From Comamonas testosteroni (lineage in GTDB: Bacteria; Pseudomonadota; Gammaproteobacteria; Burkholderiales; Burkholderiaceae_C), in assembly GCA_008727115.1 (NCBI GenBank), contig CP044131.1, positions 992,001 to 1,056,000 of the forward strand: DNA of 64,000 nt, written 5' to 3'. Positions 8,604-18,504 of the stretch are shown piece by piece. Numbering within the stretch: position 1 is the first letter of the stretch; each line of letters opens with the position of its first letter. The position numbers were made by a program, and so were the translations under genes. Below the pieces are notes generated by a model. It had not been told where the DNA came from. It saw nothing but the letters and a program-made list of their open reading frames with translations, and did not search any database.

Positions 8604-9343
8604 CTGATAACCAGACCAAGCCTCAGGTCGCCCTGGTCACTGGTGCCACCCGTGGCATCGGCGCCGCCATCGCGCAAGAGCTGGCCTCCAAGGGCTATCA
8701 AGTGATCGGCACCGCTACTTCAGATGCCGGCGCTGAAAAAATCTCTCAAGCCCTGGCTGCCTTTGGTGGCCGTGGCGTGACCCTGAACGTGACTGACGGC
8801 GCTGCCGTCGATGCGCTGATCGACTCCATCGTCAAGAACGATGGCGGCCTGCATGTACTGGTCAACAACGCCGGTATTACCCGCGACACCCTGGCCATGC
8901 GCATGAAGGATGACGATTGGGATGCCGTCACAGACACCAATCTGAAGGCCGTTTTCCGAGTCAGCCGTGCGGCTATTCGCCCCATGATGAAGCAGCGTTT
9001 TGGCCGCATCATCAGCATCACCAGCGTGGTTGGAGCCTCCGGCAACGCTGGTCAGGCCAACTACGCGGCAGCCAAGGCTGGCGTGGCCGGTATGACCCGC
9101 GCGCTGGCCAAGGAACTGGGCAGCCGCGGCATCACCGTGAACTGCGTGGCCCCTGGCTTTATTGCCACCGACATGACGGCAGACCTGCCAGAGGCGCAGA
9201 AAGCGGCTCTGAAGGCACAAATTGCCATGGGTGATCTGGGTCAGCCCAGCGACATCGCACATGCCGTGGCCTATCTGGCTTCGTCTGGTGCAGGCTATGT
9301 GACGGGGCAGGAATTGCACGTCAACGGCGGCATGTACATGTAA
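8600..9343 (+). CDS. fabG: 3-oxoacyl-ACP reductase FabG
   Basis: A 247-residue short-chain dehydrogenase that reduces 3-oxoacyl-ACP with NADPH. The cofactor motif is TGATRGIG near residue 15, NNAG near 89, and the catalytic set is Ser142, Tyr155 and Lys159 (YAAAK). The C-terminal VTGQELHVNGGMYM is typical of FabG. It overlaps fabD by 4 bp; a 160-bp gap containing an inverted repeat separates it from acpP. Confidence 0.97.
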   Translation: MTDNQTKPQVALVTGATRGIGAAIAQELASKGYQVIGTATSDAGAEKISQALAAFGGRGVTLNVTDGAAVDALIDSIVKNDGGLHVLVNNAGITRDTLAMRMKDDDWDAVTDTNLKAVFRVSRAAIRPMMKQRFGRIISITSVVGASGNAGQANYAAAKAGVAGMTRALAKELGSRGITVNCVAPGFIATDMTADLPEAQKAALKAQIAMGDLGQPSDIAHAVAYLASSGAGYVTGQELHVNGGMYM

Positions 9344-9390
9344 AGAATTTCGGTAGTTTGGGCGGTGTTTGTCGCACTTGCTGCCAGAAG

Positions 9391-9412
9391 CTGAACACTT
9401 TTGCAAGTTCAG
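9391..9412. repeat. 22-bp imperfect palindrome between fabG and acpP
   Basis: CTGAA...TTCAG arms with inner CTT/AAG around a TTGC centre. No T run follows, so it is not an obvious terminator. It lies upstream of a TAGAAT box at 9465-9470 that may be the acpP -10 element, so it could be a regulator site or an mRNA-processing hairpin. Confidence 0.4.
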
Positions 9413-9467
9413 TGGCCGATTCCTCGCGACGGCCAGCCGAAAAAGGTCTTAGGCCTGAAACGGCTAG

Positions 9468-9743
<276 letters not shown>

Positions 9744-9780
9744 GGTCTTTTTTTCAGCGATCAGTTAAAGGTTTGAACGC

Positions 9781-11028
9781 ATGAGCCGTCGTCGCGTTGT
9801 CGTGACCGGCCTGGGTTGCATCTCCCCCGTGGGTAACACGGTGGGCGAAGCCTGGGCCAATCTTTTAGCCGGCCAGTCCGGTATTGACCTTATTACCAAG
9901 TTCGATGCGTCGAACTTCTCCTGCAAGATTGCCGGTGAGGTCAAGGGATTTGATGTGGAGAAGTACATGAGCGCCAAAGATGCGCGCTCCATGGACACCT
10001 TCATTCATTACGGTATTGCGGCTGCGGAACAAGCTGTTCTCGACGCAGGCCTGCCCACAGGTGAAGCCCTGTCTGAAGACTTGGCCACACGCATTGCATG
10101 TGTGATTGGCTCGGGTATCGGCGGCCTGCCGCTGATCGAAAATACCCACGCAGAACTGGCGGCGCGCGGCCCTCGCCGTATTACGCCGTTCTTCGTGCCT
10201 GCTTCCATCATCAATATGGTGGCAGGGCATGTGTCCATGCGTTTTGGCTTCAAGGGGCCAAATCTGTCGATCGTGACAGCCTGCACCACAGGTCTGCACT
10301 GCATCGGCGAAGCAGGCCGCATGATTGAATACGGCGATGCTGACATCGTCGTGGCCGGTGGCACGGAAGCCACCGTATCGCCTCTGGGTGTTGGTGGCTT
10401 TGCTGCCATGCGTGCGCTCTCGACGCGCAACGACGACCCCAAGGCGGCTTCGCGCCCCTGGGACAAGGACCGTGACGGCTTTGTGCTGGGTGAAGGTGCT
10501 GGTGTGCTGGTGCTTGAAGAGTACGAGCACGCCAAGGCCCGCGGCGCCAAGATTTACGCGGAGCTGGCAGGCTTTGGCATGAGTGCCGATGCCGGTCACA
10601 TGACGGCTCCCAACATGGACGGCCCCCGCCGCGCCATGCTCAACGCTCTGCGCAACGCTGGAGTGAACCAGGATCAGGTCAATTACCTGAATGCGCACGG
10701 CACATCCACGCCTTTGGGTGATGCGAACGAGTCCAACGCCATCAAGGCGGCCATGGGTGAGTACGCAAAGAAGGGGCTGGTCGTCAGCTCGACCAAGTCC
10801 ATGACAGGTCACCTGCTGGGCGGCGCTGGTGGTATCGAAAGCGTGTTCACCGTGATGGCGCTGCACGATCAGAAGATCCCGCCAACCATCAACCTGGACA
10901 ACCAGGACCCCGACTGCGATCTGGACTACTGCGCCAATGTGGCGCGTGACGCCAAGCTGGAAGTGGCTGTAAAGAACAACTTCGGCTTTGGTGGTACCAA
11001 CGGTACCCTGGTCTTCAAGCGCGTCTAA
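9781..11028 (+). CDS. fabF: 3-oxoacyl-ACP synthase II FabF
   Basis: A 415-residue elongating condensing enzyme. Cys168 lies in [10 protein letters not shown] and the two catalytic histidines in NAHGTST and [10 protein letters not shown], followed by the Gly-rich [10 protein letters not shown]. Length is as expected for FabF. It closes the fatty-acid cluster and is followed by a clear terminator at 11050. Confidence 0.97.
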   Translation: MSRRRVVVTGLGCISPVGNTVGEAWANLLAGQSGIDLITKFDASNFSCKIAGEVKGFDVEKYMSAKDARSMDTFIHYGIAAAEQAVLDAGLPTGEALSEDLATRIACVIGSGIGGLPLIENTHAELAARGPRRITPFFVPASIINMVAGHVSMRFGFKGPNLSIVTACTTGLHCIGEAGRMIEYGDADIVVAGGTEATVSPLGVGGFAAMRALSTRNDDPKAASRPWDKDRDGFVLGEGAGVLVLEEYEHAKARGAKIYAELAGFGMSADAGHMTAPNMDGPRRAMLNALRNAGVNQDQVNYLNAHGTSTPLGDANESNAIKAAMGEYAKKGLVVSSTKSMTGHLLGGAGGIESVFTVMALHDQKIPPTINLDNQDPDCDLDYCANVARDAKLEVAVKNNFGFGGTNGTLVFKRV

Positions 11029-11049
11029 GTCGCATTGATCTATTTTTGT

Positions 11050-11084
11050 AAGCCCGCCTGGTTCAGACTTGGCGGGCTTTTTCA
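11050..11084 (+). terminator. Intrinsic terminator after fabF
   Basis: A 9-bp GC-rich stem AAGCCCGCC/GGCGGGCTT followed by TTTTC, 21 bp after the fabF stop. Confidence 0.9.
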
Positions 11085-11146
11085 TTGATAAGCGGCTGTG
11101 TTTTCCCTAGCTTTGATGTCATAAGACTTTCGCGCATCGTTGTGGC

Positions 11147-11632
11147 ATGAGTTCTCGCTACCATGCTCCAGCCGTCGCTTATGCCTTCTTCAGGCCGCGC
11201 TGGGCTGGGTTTGCCCTGTCCTTGCTGGGACTTGTGCTGTTGGCGAGTTCGCTGGCTTGGTGTCGGCAGGCTCAGTCGGACCTGCTGCCGGTACTTCTTT
11301 CTGTATTGGTGGTGCTGTCAGCATTCTCATTGCTGTATGGAGTGTGGCGCGACTGGCCGCAAGGGCGAATATTTTGGAGCGGGGAGGACTGGTCGCTTGA
11401 ATTGCAAAGCTCAGGTACTGCGCAGACTTCGCAATCCGTGCAATTGGATGTAGGGCTGGATGGTGGCGGCTGGCTGTGGCTCAGAGTCTCGAGCGTTTTA
11501 GGCCTGAAGCTTGGGCACGGAAAGCAGAGAGTGCTATGGATTTTTATAACGCAGCAGCACATCCCTGAGCAATGGGGAGACTTGCGGCGTGCGGTATATT
11601 CCTCCATCGTGCTGCGGACAGAGCAAGGCTGA
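11147..11632 (+). CDS. Small two-helix membrane protein upstream of rpoE
   Basis: A 161-residue protein of unknown function. Residues about 18-38 and 45-65 form two adjacent hydrophobic helices, followed by a polar domain containing GWLWLRVSS and ending in a conserved-looking WGDLRRAVYS. The two-helix hairpin plus soluble tail resembles the YgfX/CptA layout, but I do not see enough to assign that. Its position just ahead of rpoE (38 bp) suggests it may share the envelope-stress transcript. An overlapping frame from 11572 belongs to the rpoE frame. Confidence 0.7.
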   Translation: MSSRYHAPAVAYAFFRPRWAGFALSLLGLVLLASSLAWCRQAQSDLLPVLLSVLVVLSAFSLLYGVWRDWPQGRIFWSGEDWSLELQSSGTAQTSQSVQLDVGLDGGGWLWLRVSSVLGLKLGHGKQRVLWIFITQQHIPEQWGDLRRAVYSSIVLRTEQG

Positions 11633-11670
11633 GCTTTTGCAGGTCTGAGCAGTGCGTCGCCTGGCATCTC

Positions 11671-12300
11671 ATGACACCTTCCGATTTCTCCACTCCCTCT
11701 GCTGATAGCGACCTGGCTCTGGTTGAGCGCGCCAATGCTGGTGATACACGGGCCTTTGAGCTGCTGGTCATTAAGTATCAACGCCGTATTGAACGCTTGG
11801 TGGGACGTATGGTGCGTGATGTGGATCTGGTACCTGATATCACGCAGGAAACCTTTATCCGTGCCTATAAAGCCTTGCATCAGTTTCGCGGCGAGGCGCA
11901 GTTCTATACCTGGCTGTACCGGATTGCGGTGAATACGGCCAAGAAAGCTTTGATGGAAATGCACCGCTCCCCGGTCATGACCGAGAGTGCGTTACACATT
12001 GGGGATGACGAGGATGAAACTTCTGCTCACAGACAGGAACTAACGACTCAGGAAACCCCGGAGACGGTGTTGGCGGCGCGCGAAATAGCTGAGGCTGTCA
12101 ATGCCGCGATGGAAGCTTTGCCCGAGGATTTGCGCCAAGCGGTCACGCTGCGCGAAATCGAAGGGCTGAGTTACGAGGAAATCGCTCAGGCGATGGACTG
12201 CCCCATTGGTACAGTGCGCTCGCGCATCTTTCGGGCGCGTGAGGCAATTTCGGCCAGGGTCAAGCCCTTGCTGGAGCGCCAGGGCGGCAAACGTTGGTAG
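11671..12300 (+). CDS. rpoE: RNA polymerase sigma factor RpoE (sigma-E/AlgU)
   Basis: A 209-residue group IV sigma factor for envelope stress. Region 2 is seen in ELLVIKYQRRIERLVGRMV with the DLVPDITQETFIRAYKAL core, and region 4 in DLRQAVTLREIEGLSYEEIAQ ending in GTVRSRIFRARE. The frame is open back to 11572, overlapping the previous gene, but ATG 11671 matches the usual start of RpoE. It is followed after 26 bp by its anti-sigma factor and then a DegP-type protease. Confidence 0.95.
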   Translation: MTPSDFSTPSADSDLALVERANAGDTRAFELLVIKYQRRIERLVGRMVRDVDLVPDITQETFIRAYKALHQFRGEAQFYTWLYRIAVNTAKKALMEMHRSPVMTESALHIGDDEDETSAHRQELTTQETPETVLAAREIAEAVNAAMEALPEDLRQAVTLREIEGLSYEEIAQAMDCPIGTVRSRIFRAREAISARVKPLLERQGGKRW

Positions 12301-12326
12301 TACAGCAAGACGAGCAGGTGAACTTC

Positions 12327-13115
12327 ATGAATGACGATCTGATCAAGCAGGAACAGCTATCGGCCCTGGTGGATGGTGAGGCTTCGTCTCTCCATGTTCA
12401 GGCAGCTCTGTCTTTTGCAGAAAGCGACGAAGGCCAGCACTCCTGGGCTATGTATCACCTCATCGGGGATGTACTGCGCTCACCGGAGCTCGCACATCAT
12501 TGTCAGCACGATATTCTGAGTGGTGTGCGCGCCCATATGGAGCGTGAGCCGATTCGAGGTATTCATTTGCCCGGTGTGACCGCTGGTGTCGCAGGCGCAT
12601 TGGACTTGGGTTCTCTGGAGCAGATCGCTGAGGCAGATCAGCAAGACAAGGCTGTGGCCCACGGAGCGAACATCGTCAGCTTGCCTGCACGTCATGCGGC
12701 CAATGCTTCTGTCTTTCGCTGGAAGATGGCAGCAGGCTTTGCCTCAGTTGCAGCAGTCGCTGCTGTAGGCTGGGGGGTGATGTTGGCGGGCTCTGGAGGC
12801 CTTTCTAGCCGCCAAGGTGGTGCACAGCTCGCAGCCTATCGGCCTAGCGCAGTGGTGGCAGCCGCTCCTGCGGCCTCATTGGGACTCAGTCAGCCAGTGG
12901 CTGTGGCTAGCGATGAGGCAGTTCAACTGGGAGCCGAAGCACAGGCCTCTACCGTGGTTGCCGTAGCTAGTCACAATGGTCAGACCGTCATGCTGAGGGA
13001 TCCGCGTCTGGATGAGCTGCTGGCTGCTCAAACTCAGCAAAGCACTGTCCCTAGTCTGCAAATGCCAGCGAGCTTCTTGCGCAATGCAAGCTTTGCTACG
13101 GCCACACGTCATTGA
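12327..13115 (+). CDS. rseA: Anti-sigma-E factor RseA/MucA
   Basis: A 262-residue single-pass inner-membrane protein expected to hold sigma-E inactive. The N-terminal cytosolic domain carries the signature QLSALVDGEAS and a SWAMYHLIGDVLRS helix typical of RseA_N. A transmembrane helix lies near residues 140-162 (FASVAAVAAVGWGVMLAG), followed by an Ala/Gln-rich periplasmic domain. ATG 12327 is chosen over a possible GTG three codons upstream because it gives the standard MNDD start. The usual next gene, rseB, is absent; 245 bp separate it from degP. Confidence 0.9.
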   Translation: MNDDLIKQEQLSALVDGEASSLHVQAALSFAESDEGQHSWAMYHLIGDVLRSPELAHHCQHDILSGVRAHMEREPIRGIHLPGVTAGVAGALDLGSLEQIAEADQQDKAVAHGANIVSLPARHAANASVFRWKMAAGFASVAAVAAVGWGVMLAGSGGLSSRQGGAQLAAYRPSAVVAAAPAASLGLSQPVAVASDEAVQLGAEAQASTVVAVASHNGQTVMLRDPRLDELLAAQTQQSTVPSLQMPASFLRNASFATATRH

Positions 13116-13360
13116 CTCAGTTCAAATGAGTATGGCTTCTTGCTGGATTTGAAGGTTTTTGCCTTTAAATCCTTATGGGCTAAGCGTACTCAGCTATTGA
13201 ATTTGATGTGTTTAAGCCCATGTTGCTCTCATGAAAGCTGGAGGCTTTGATGCCATCTAGCGCCTTTGCCAAGAATGGGCATTCACTCTTGTCAGCAATC
13301 TTTCATTGGGGTTACTGTATGCCCCGCTCTGTCAGACGAATCGAACAAGGAATAACAAAG

Positions 13361-14860
13361 ATGCGCACACCCGCCTGGAAGACACTCAAATCCCGTGTTT
13401 CTGCGACGGCCCTGGTCAGCGCCATGATGGCGGCCTCCTTGGCTGGAGGCGGCTTGCTGTCGACCTCTGTTGCACACGCACAAAGCGCAGCTGTGGCACG
13501 TGGCTTGCCAGACTTCACGGATCTGGTCGACCAGGTGGGGCCCTCTGTGGTGAACATTCGCACACTGGAGAAAGTTTCGAATAACGGCGCTGAGGCTCTG
13601 GGCATGGATGAAGACATGCTGGAGTTCTTCCGTCGTTTTGGTCTGCCTGTGCCCAATGTGCCGCGCCAACGCTCTCCGAAAGGAGGACAGGCCGAGGAGG
13701 AGCAGCCACGGGGTGTCGGATCGGGCTTTATTCTCACTGCTGATGGCTATGTAATGACCAACGCCCATGTGGTCGAGGGTGCAGATGAAGTCATTGTGAC
13801 CTTGACCGACAAGCGTGAGTTCAAGGCAAAAATAGTCGGTGCTGATAAGCGCACCGATGTGGCCGTTGTCAAAATTGATGCCAAGAACCTGCCCGCCGTC
13901 AAGATTGGCGATGTGAGCAAGCTGCGTGTGGGCGAATGGGTCATGGCCATTGGCTCACCTTTTGGGCTTGAAAACTCCGTGACGGCAGGCATCGTTTCTG
14001 CCAAGCAGCGTGACACGGGCGACTACCTGCCTTTCATTCAGACGGACGTGGCTATCAATCCTGGTAACTCGGGCGGTCCGCTGATCAATATGCGCGGCGA
14101 GGTGGTGGGCATCAACAGCCAGATTTATTCGCGCTCGGGTGGCTTCATGGGCATCAGCTTTGCGATTCCTGTGGATGAAGCAATTCGCGTCAGTGATCAA
14201 TTGCGGGCTTCCGGGAAGGTCACTCGTGGCCGCATTGGTGTGCAGATTGGTCCTGTGACCAAGGATGTGGCTGAGTCCATTGGCCTGGGCAAGGCAGAAG
14301 GCGCGCTGGTATCGGCGGTTGAGCCTGATTCTCCCGCAGCCAAGGCTGGTGTGGAGCCGGGTGACGTCATTACCAAGTTCGATGGTAAATCCATTGAAAA
14401 AGTCTCTGATTTGCCGCGCCTGGTAGGTAATACCAAGCCTGGCACCAAGAGCGCTATCACCGTGCTGCGTCGGGGCAAGCTCAAAGAATTGAGCATGGTG
14501 ATTGCCGAAGTGCCTGCCGATGATGCGGGCAAGGCCAAGGCAGGTAGTGGTGGTGGCAAGGCTCCATCCTCTGGCATGCTTGAGAACAAGGCGCTTGGCC
14601 TGACCTTGAGTGAGCTGACAGCCGCGCAGAAAAAGGAACTCGAGATCAAGGGCGGAGTGCGAGTGTCGGCAGCAGTGGATGCAGCGGCACGTGCGGGCTT
14701 GCGCGAAGGCGATGTCATCTTGCAACTGGCGAATGCAGAAGTCTTGGATCTCAAGAGCTTTGAGGCCGCTTGGGCCAAAGCGGACAAATCCAAGCCCGTC
14801 AATGTGCTCGTGCGCCGTGGTGACTGGGCGCAATATGTGCTGATTCGCCCTTCCAAATAA
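13361..14860 (+). CDS. degP: DegP/MucD-type periplasmic serine protease (Do family)
   Basis: A 499-residue S1C protease and chaperone. A signal peptide covers about residues 1-40 with cleavage after AHA. The triad is His136 (TNAHVV), Asp166 (TDVAVV) and Ser237 (GNSGGPL). Two PDZ domains follow, the first around RGRIGVQIG and the second around LGLTLSELT. Gly/Lys-rich linker between the PDZs. ATG 13361 has an AAGGAATA ribosome-binding site; an in-frame upstream frame to 13247 would bury the signal peptide. Association with rpoE-rseA supports an envelope quality-control role. Confidence 0.94.
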   Translation: MRTPAWKTLKSRVSATALVSAMMAASLAGGGLLSTSVAHAQSAAVARGLPDFTDLVDQVGPSVVNIRTLEKVSNNGAEALGMDEDMLEFFRRFGLPVPNVPRQRSPKGGQAEEEQPRGVGSGFILTADGYVMTNAHVVEGADEVIVTLTDKREFKAKIVGADKRTDVAVVKIDAKNLPAVKIGDVSKLRVGEWVMAIGSPFGLENSVTAGIVSAKQRDTGDYLPFIQTDVAINPGNSGGPLINMRGEVVGINSQIYSRSGGFMGISFAIPVDEAIRVSDQLRASGKVTRGRIGVQIGPVTKDVAESIGLGKAEGALVSAVEPDSPAAKAGVEPGDVITKFDGKSIEKVSDLPRLVGNTKPGTKSAITVLRRGKLKELSMVIAEVPADDAGKAKAGSGGGKAPSSGMLENKALGLTLSELTAAQKKELEIKGGVRVSAAVDAAARAGLREGDVILQLANAEVLDLKSFEAAWAKADKSKPVNVLVRRGDWAQYVLIRPSK

Positions 14861-15165
14861 ATGTGACGAAAACCAACAGGCCTTGCGGTCATTTCATGAT
14901 CTGGAATGTCCTCAAGACCTGTACCCGACAGTGTCCCTATGCCATTGGGTAGAATCCCGTGCAAATGCATGGTGGTTGGACGCAAAAAATCTGCGCATAA
15001 AAGCAGTTTTCAAGCGGTGCAAAAGCCTTTGCAATTTCCGGCTGCTGACGGCTAAATGCAGGTTTCGTGATTGTGAATAATTTGTTGATACATGAAAATG
15101 AAATCACAAACCGGAACTTGTCAAGCCTTGCTGGGTCTTGGTTTGAGGCCAGTTTTGCCTACAAT
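14861..15165. other. Gene-free stretch between degP and the candidate sRNA
   Basis: I see no convincing coding frame, tRNA or repeat here. At its end lie two overlapping promoter candidates: GGAACTT (15113-15119) with TCTTGG after 16 bp, a partial sigma-E match, and TTGGTT (15138-15143) with TACAAT (15160-15165), a sigma-70 match at 16-bp spacing. Confidence 0.5.
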
Positions 15166-15236
15166 GAAGTCCCAACTATCGCAGTTGCCAGAGATTGTTG
15201 GTTAAGGGCGCGCCGCTGAGGGACGCGCCCTTTTTT
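15166..15236 (+). ncRNA. Candidate small RNA with two hairpins between degP and lepA
   Basis: A possible ~65-nt transcript starting a few bases after TACAAT (15160-15165). Hairpin 1 pairs CCAACTATC (15172-15180) with GATTGTTGG (15193-15201), 8 of 9 pairs, across a 12-nt loop. Hairpin 2 is a perfect intrinsic terminator: GGGCGCG (15206-15212) with CGCGCCC (15224-15230), then TTTTTT. The degP stop is 345 bp upstream, so this is unlikely to be simply its terminator. The alternative is a 5' leader attenuator of lepA, whose start codon is 51 bp beyond the T run. The plus strand is indicated because only there does the stem end in T. Confidence 0.5.
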
Positions 15237-15286
15237 CTTGCTGCTGCAGACCACTCTTTTTTAATTCCAAGCTGTCTTTCTCGTTG

Positions 15287-17095
15287 ATGAATCACATCCG
15301 TAATTTCTCCATCATTGCGCACATTGACCATGGCAAGTCCACGCTGGCAGACCGCCTGATCCAGCGCTGCGGCGGCCTCGCCGAACGCGATATGGAATCC
15401 CAGGTGCTGGACTCGATGGACATCGAGAAAGAGCGTGGCATCACCATCAAGGCACAGACGGCTGCACTGCAGTACAAGGCTCAGGATGGCAAGATCTACA
15501 ACCTGAATCTGATCGACACCCCCGGTCACGTGGACTTCTCCTATGAAGTCTCGCGCTCGCTGTCAGCCTGTGAAGGTGGTCTGCTGGTGGTCGATGCCTC
15601 CCAGGGCGTGGAAGCCCAGACCGTGGCGAACTGCTACACCGCGCTGGACCTTGGCGTGGAAGTGTTCGCCGTGCTGAACAAGATGGATCTGCCACAGGCC
15701 GATCCTGAGAATGCCAAGGCAGAGATTGAAGACGTGATCGGCATTGATGCCAGTGACGCCATTCCTTGCTCGGCCAAGACTGGCATGGGCATTGACGAGA
15801 TTCTGGAAGCCATTGTGCGCAAGGTGCCGCCACCTGAGGGCAATCCTGATGGCCCGCTGCGCGCCATGATTGTGGACAGCTGGTTTGATCCCTATGTAGG
15901 TGTCGTGATGTTGGTGCGCGTTGTTGATGGAGAGCTCAAGAAGAACGAGCGCTTCAAGATGATGGCCACAGGCGCTGCCTACGAGGCCAACAATATTGGC
16001 GTGTTTACCCCTGCCAACCAGCCGCGTGACGTGCTCAAGGCGGGTGAGGTGGGTTACATCATTGCCGGCATCAAGGAACTCAAGGCCGCCAAGGTGGGCG
16101 ACACCATCACGCTCGAAAAGAAGCTGCCCAATAACCTGGGTCCTGCCAGCGAAGCACTGCCAGGCTTCAAGGAGGTGAAGCCCCAGGTGTTTGCGGGCCT
16201 TTACCCGACCGAAGCCAGCGAATACGACCAGTTGCGTGATGCCCTGGAAAAGCTGCAGCTCAATGATGCTGCGCTGCAGTTCGAGCCTGAAGTCTCGCAG
16301 GCCCTGGGCTTTGGCTTCCGCTGCGGTTTCTTGGGTCTGCTGCACATGGAAATCGTGCAGGAACGACTGGAGCGTGAATTCGATCAGGACCTGATCACTA
16401 CGGCCCCGAGCGTGGTCTACCAGGTGGTCAAGGGTGATGGTGAGCTGATCGATGTGGAGAACCCCTCCAAGATGCCCGATGTGGGACGCATTCAGGAGAT
16501 CCGCGAACCTATCGTGACCGTTCATCTGTATATGCCGCAGGACTATGTGGGTCCAGTGATGACACTGGCCAACCAGAAGCGCGGTATTCAGATGAATATG
16601 CAATACCACGGGCGTCAGGTCATGCTGACTTACGAGATGCCGCTGGGTGAGATCGTGCTGGACTTCTTTGACAAGCTCAAGAGCGTCTCGCGCGGCTATG
16701 CCTCCATGGACTATGAGTTCCTGGAGTACCGCCCGTCGGATGTGGTGAAGGTGGATATTTTGCTCAACGGCGAGAAGGTTGATGCGCTGTCCATCATCGT
16801 GCACCGTACGCAAGCCACCTACCGTGGTCGTGCCGTGGTCGCCAAGATGCGTGAAATCATCAGCCGCCAGATGTTCGATGTGGCGATTCAGGCTGCCATT
16901 GGCGCCAACATCATTGCTCGAGAAACCGTCAAGGCCATGCGCAAGAACGTGCTGGCCAAGTGCTATGGCGGCGACGTGTCGCGTAAGCGCAAGCTGCTGG
17001 AAAAGCAGAAGGCCGGCAAGAAGCGTATGAAGCAGATCGGCTCGGTGGAAGTGCCTCAGGAAGCCTTCCTGGCCATTCTGCAAGTGGAGGACTGA
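15287..17095 (+). CDS. lepA: Elongation factor 4 (LepA) GTPase
   Basis: A 602-residue ribosome-associated GTPase that back-translocates stalled ribosomes. G1 is [10 protein letters not shown]2/G3 include RGITIK and DTPGHVDF, G4 is NKMD. The LepA-specific C-terminal domain is present, ending [23 protein letters not shown] 15287 directly follows an in-frame TTG; ATG is the more likely start and gives the normal [16 protein letters not shown] beginning. It overlaps lepB by one base (TGATG), so the two are co-translated. Confidence 0.97.
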   Translation: MNHIRNFSIIAHIDHGKSTLADRLIQRCGGLAERDMESQVLDSMDIEKERGITIKAQTAALQYKAQDGKIYNLNLIDTPGHVDFSYEVSRSLSACEGGLLVVDASQGVEAQTVANCYTALDLGVEVFAVLNKMDLPQADPENAKAEIEDVIGIDASDAIPCSAKTGMGIDEILEAIVRKVPPPEGNPDGPLRAMIVDSWFDPYVGVVMLVRVVDGELKKNERFKMMATGAAYEANNIGVFTPANQPRDVLKAGEVGYIIAGIKELKAAKVGDTITLEKKLPNNLGPASEALPGFKEVKPQVFAGLYPTEASEYDQLRDALEKLQLNDAALQFEPEVSQALGFGFRCGFLGLLHMEIVQERLEREFDQDLITTAPSVVYQVVKGDGELIDVENPSKMPDVGRIQEIREPIVTVHLYMPQDYVGPVMTLANQKRGIQMNMQYHGRQVMLTYEMPLGEIVLDFFDKLKSVSRGYASMDYEFLEYRPSDVVKVDILLNGEKVDALSIIVHRTQATYRGRAVVAKMREIISRQMFDVAIQAAIGANIIARETVKAMRKNVLAKCYGGDVSRKRKLLEKQKAGKKRMKQIGSVEVPQEAFLAILQVED

Positions 17096-18072
17096 TGCAA
17101 GTCATGCAGTGGATCACGGCCGCTATCCTGGCGGCCTTTGTAGGCTACATCGCAGCTTGGTACACAGGCTCCATCGAAGGCAACTTTGCGTTGCTGCTGT
17201 TTCTGGCAACGGTGGTGACGGGTGTGTACTGGCTGGCTGAGCGCTTTTACTTCTGGCCCAAGCGTCGTGCAGCAGCGGTTGCACTGGAGCAGGCGGCTGT
17301 CGAGCGTCGTGCCGAGCTGGATCGTATGGGCATTGCCAAGACGGATATTGAAGTCTCGGAGGACGCCAAGGACCGCATTCTCATGCAGCCCTGGTGGCTG
17401 GACTGGACAGCAGGACTGTTCCCGGTAATTGCGATTGTGTTCGTGCTGCGCTCCTTCTTGTTTGAGCCTTTCAAGATTCCATCGGGCTCCATGATTCCCA
17501 CGCTGATGGTGGGTGACCTCATCCTCGTGAACAAGTTCACCTATGGCGTTCGGCTGCCCGTGATCAACAAGAAGATCATTGAAGGCAACCAGCCCCAGCG
17601 CGGCGATGTGATGGTGTTTCGTTACCCCCCACAGCCTACGCTGGACTACATCAAGCGTGTCGTGGGCGTGCCCGGTGACGAAGTGGCCTATATCAACAAG
17701 CGCCTGACCATCAATGGTCAAGAGTTGCCTACGCGCGAACTGCCGGACTTTCTGGATCGTGACGTGATGCGCTACTTCAAGCAGATCGAAGAGTCGCTGG
17801 GTGAAAAGCCGCACCGAGCCATCGTCAACAACGATGTGCCGGCTTTCATTCAAGGTGCAACAAGCTTCGAGTTCAAGGAAAACTGCCGCTATAGCGTCGA
17901 AGGCGTTACCTGCAAGGTGCCGGAAGGCCATTACTTCATGATGGGCGACAACCGCGACAATTCGCTGGATTCGCGCTACTGGGGTTTTGTGCCGGACAAG
18001 AACATTGTGGGCAAGGCCTTCTTTGTCTGGATGAACTTTGGTGATTTGAGCCGTATTGGCCGCTTTAACTAA
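17095..18072 (+). CDS. lepB: Signal peptidase I
   Basis: A 325-residue inner-membrane protease that removes signal peptides from exported preproteins. Two N-terminal hydrophobic segments (about residues 7-23 and 31-48) are followed by a third before the active site. Catalytic Ser132 is in IPSGSMIPTL and Lys187 in YIKRVVGVPGD; the box MMGDNRDNSLDSR is also present. It shares one base with the lepA stop, the widely conserved lepA-lepB pairing. Confidence 0.97.
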   Translation: MQVMQWITAAILAAFVGYIAAWYTGSIEGNFALLLFLATVVTGVYWLAERFYFWPKRRAAAVALEQAAVERRAELDRMGIAKTDIEVSEDAKDRILMQPWWLDWTAGLFPVIAIVFVLRSFLFEPFKIPSGSMIPTLMVGDLILVNKFTYGVRLPVINKKIIEGNQPQRGDVMVFRYPPQPTLDYIKRVVGVPGDEVAYINKRLTINGQELPTRELPDFLDRDVMRYFKQIEESLGEKPHRAIVNNDVPAFIQGATSFEFKENCRYSVEGVTCKVPEGHYFMMGDNRDNSLDSRYWGFVPDKNIVGKAFFVWMNFGDLSRIGRFN

Positions 18073-18144
18073 GTTCGCAAGTCTTTCGGTATTTTTCTGG
18101 GGTGAGCGGGCATTGAGAGATGTCCGCCTTGAGAGGAGAAAAAC

Positions 18145-18495
18145 ATGAAAAATCTGGCATTACGTTCGCGTCAGCGTGGCCTGTCCTTCATTGGTCTGGT
18201 GTTTCTCGTAGCCATCATCGTGTCTGCCGCGGTAATTGGCGCACAATCGGTGCCCGTCTTCCTGGAGTATCAAGCCATCACCAAGGCCGCCAACAAGGCG
18301 GCCGCTGAAGGCAACACCGTGGCTGAAGTCAAGGCCAGCTTTGATCGTTCAGCCGCCATTGATGACTTCAAGTCCGTTTCCGGCAGTGACTTGGAGGTGA
18401 CCAAGGTCAACGACAAGATCGTCGTCGGCTTTGAATACTCTCGTGAAATTCATCTGGTAGGTCCGGCCTACCTTGTTTATCGTTTCAAGAAATAG
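18145..18495 (+). CDS. DUF4845 membrane-anchored protein
   Basis: A 116-residue protein with a pilin-like N-terminus: RQRGLSFIGLVFLVAIIVSAAVIG is one hydrophobic helix preceded by basic residues. The remainder is a small alpha/beta domain ending YLVYRFKK. The composition and the lepB-DUF4845-rnc context match the DUF4845 family common in beta- and gammaproteobacteria. No function is established. An AGGAG-containing ribosome-binding site precedes ATG 18145, and rnc starts 9 bp downstream. Confidence 0.85.
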   Translation: MKNLALRSRQRGLSFIGLVFLVAIIVSAAVIGAQSVPVFLEYQAITKAANKAAAEGNTVAEVKASFDRSAAIDDFKSVSGSDLEVTKVNDKIVVGFEYSREIHLVGPAYLVYRFKK

Positions 18496-18504
18496 ACCTT
18501 TCAG

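Noticed and set aside
13247-13360. Extended N-terminus for degP from 13247
   Set aside because: It would place 38 residues in front of a clear signal peptide; ATG 13361 has a ribosome-binding site.
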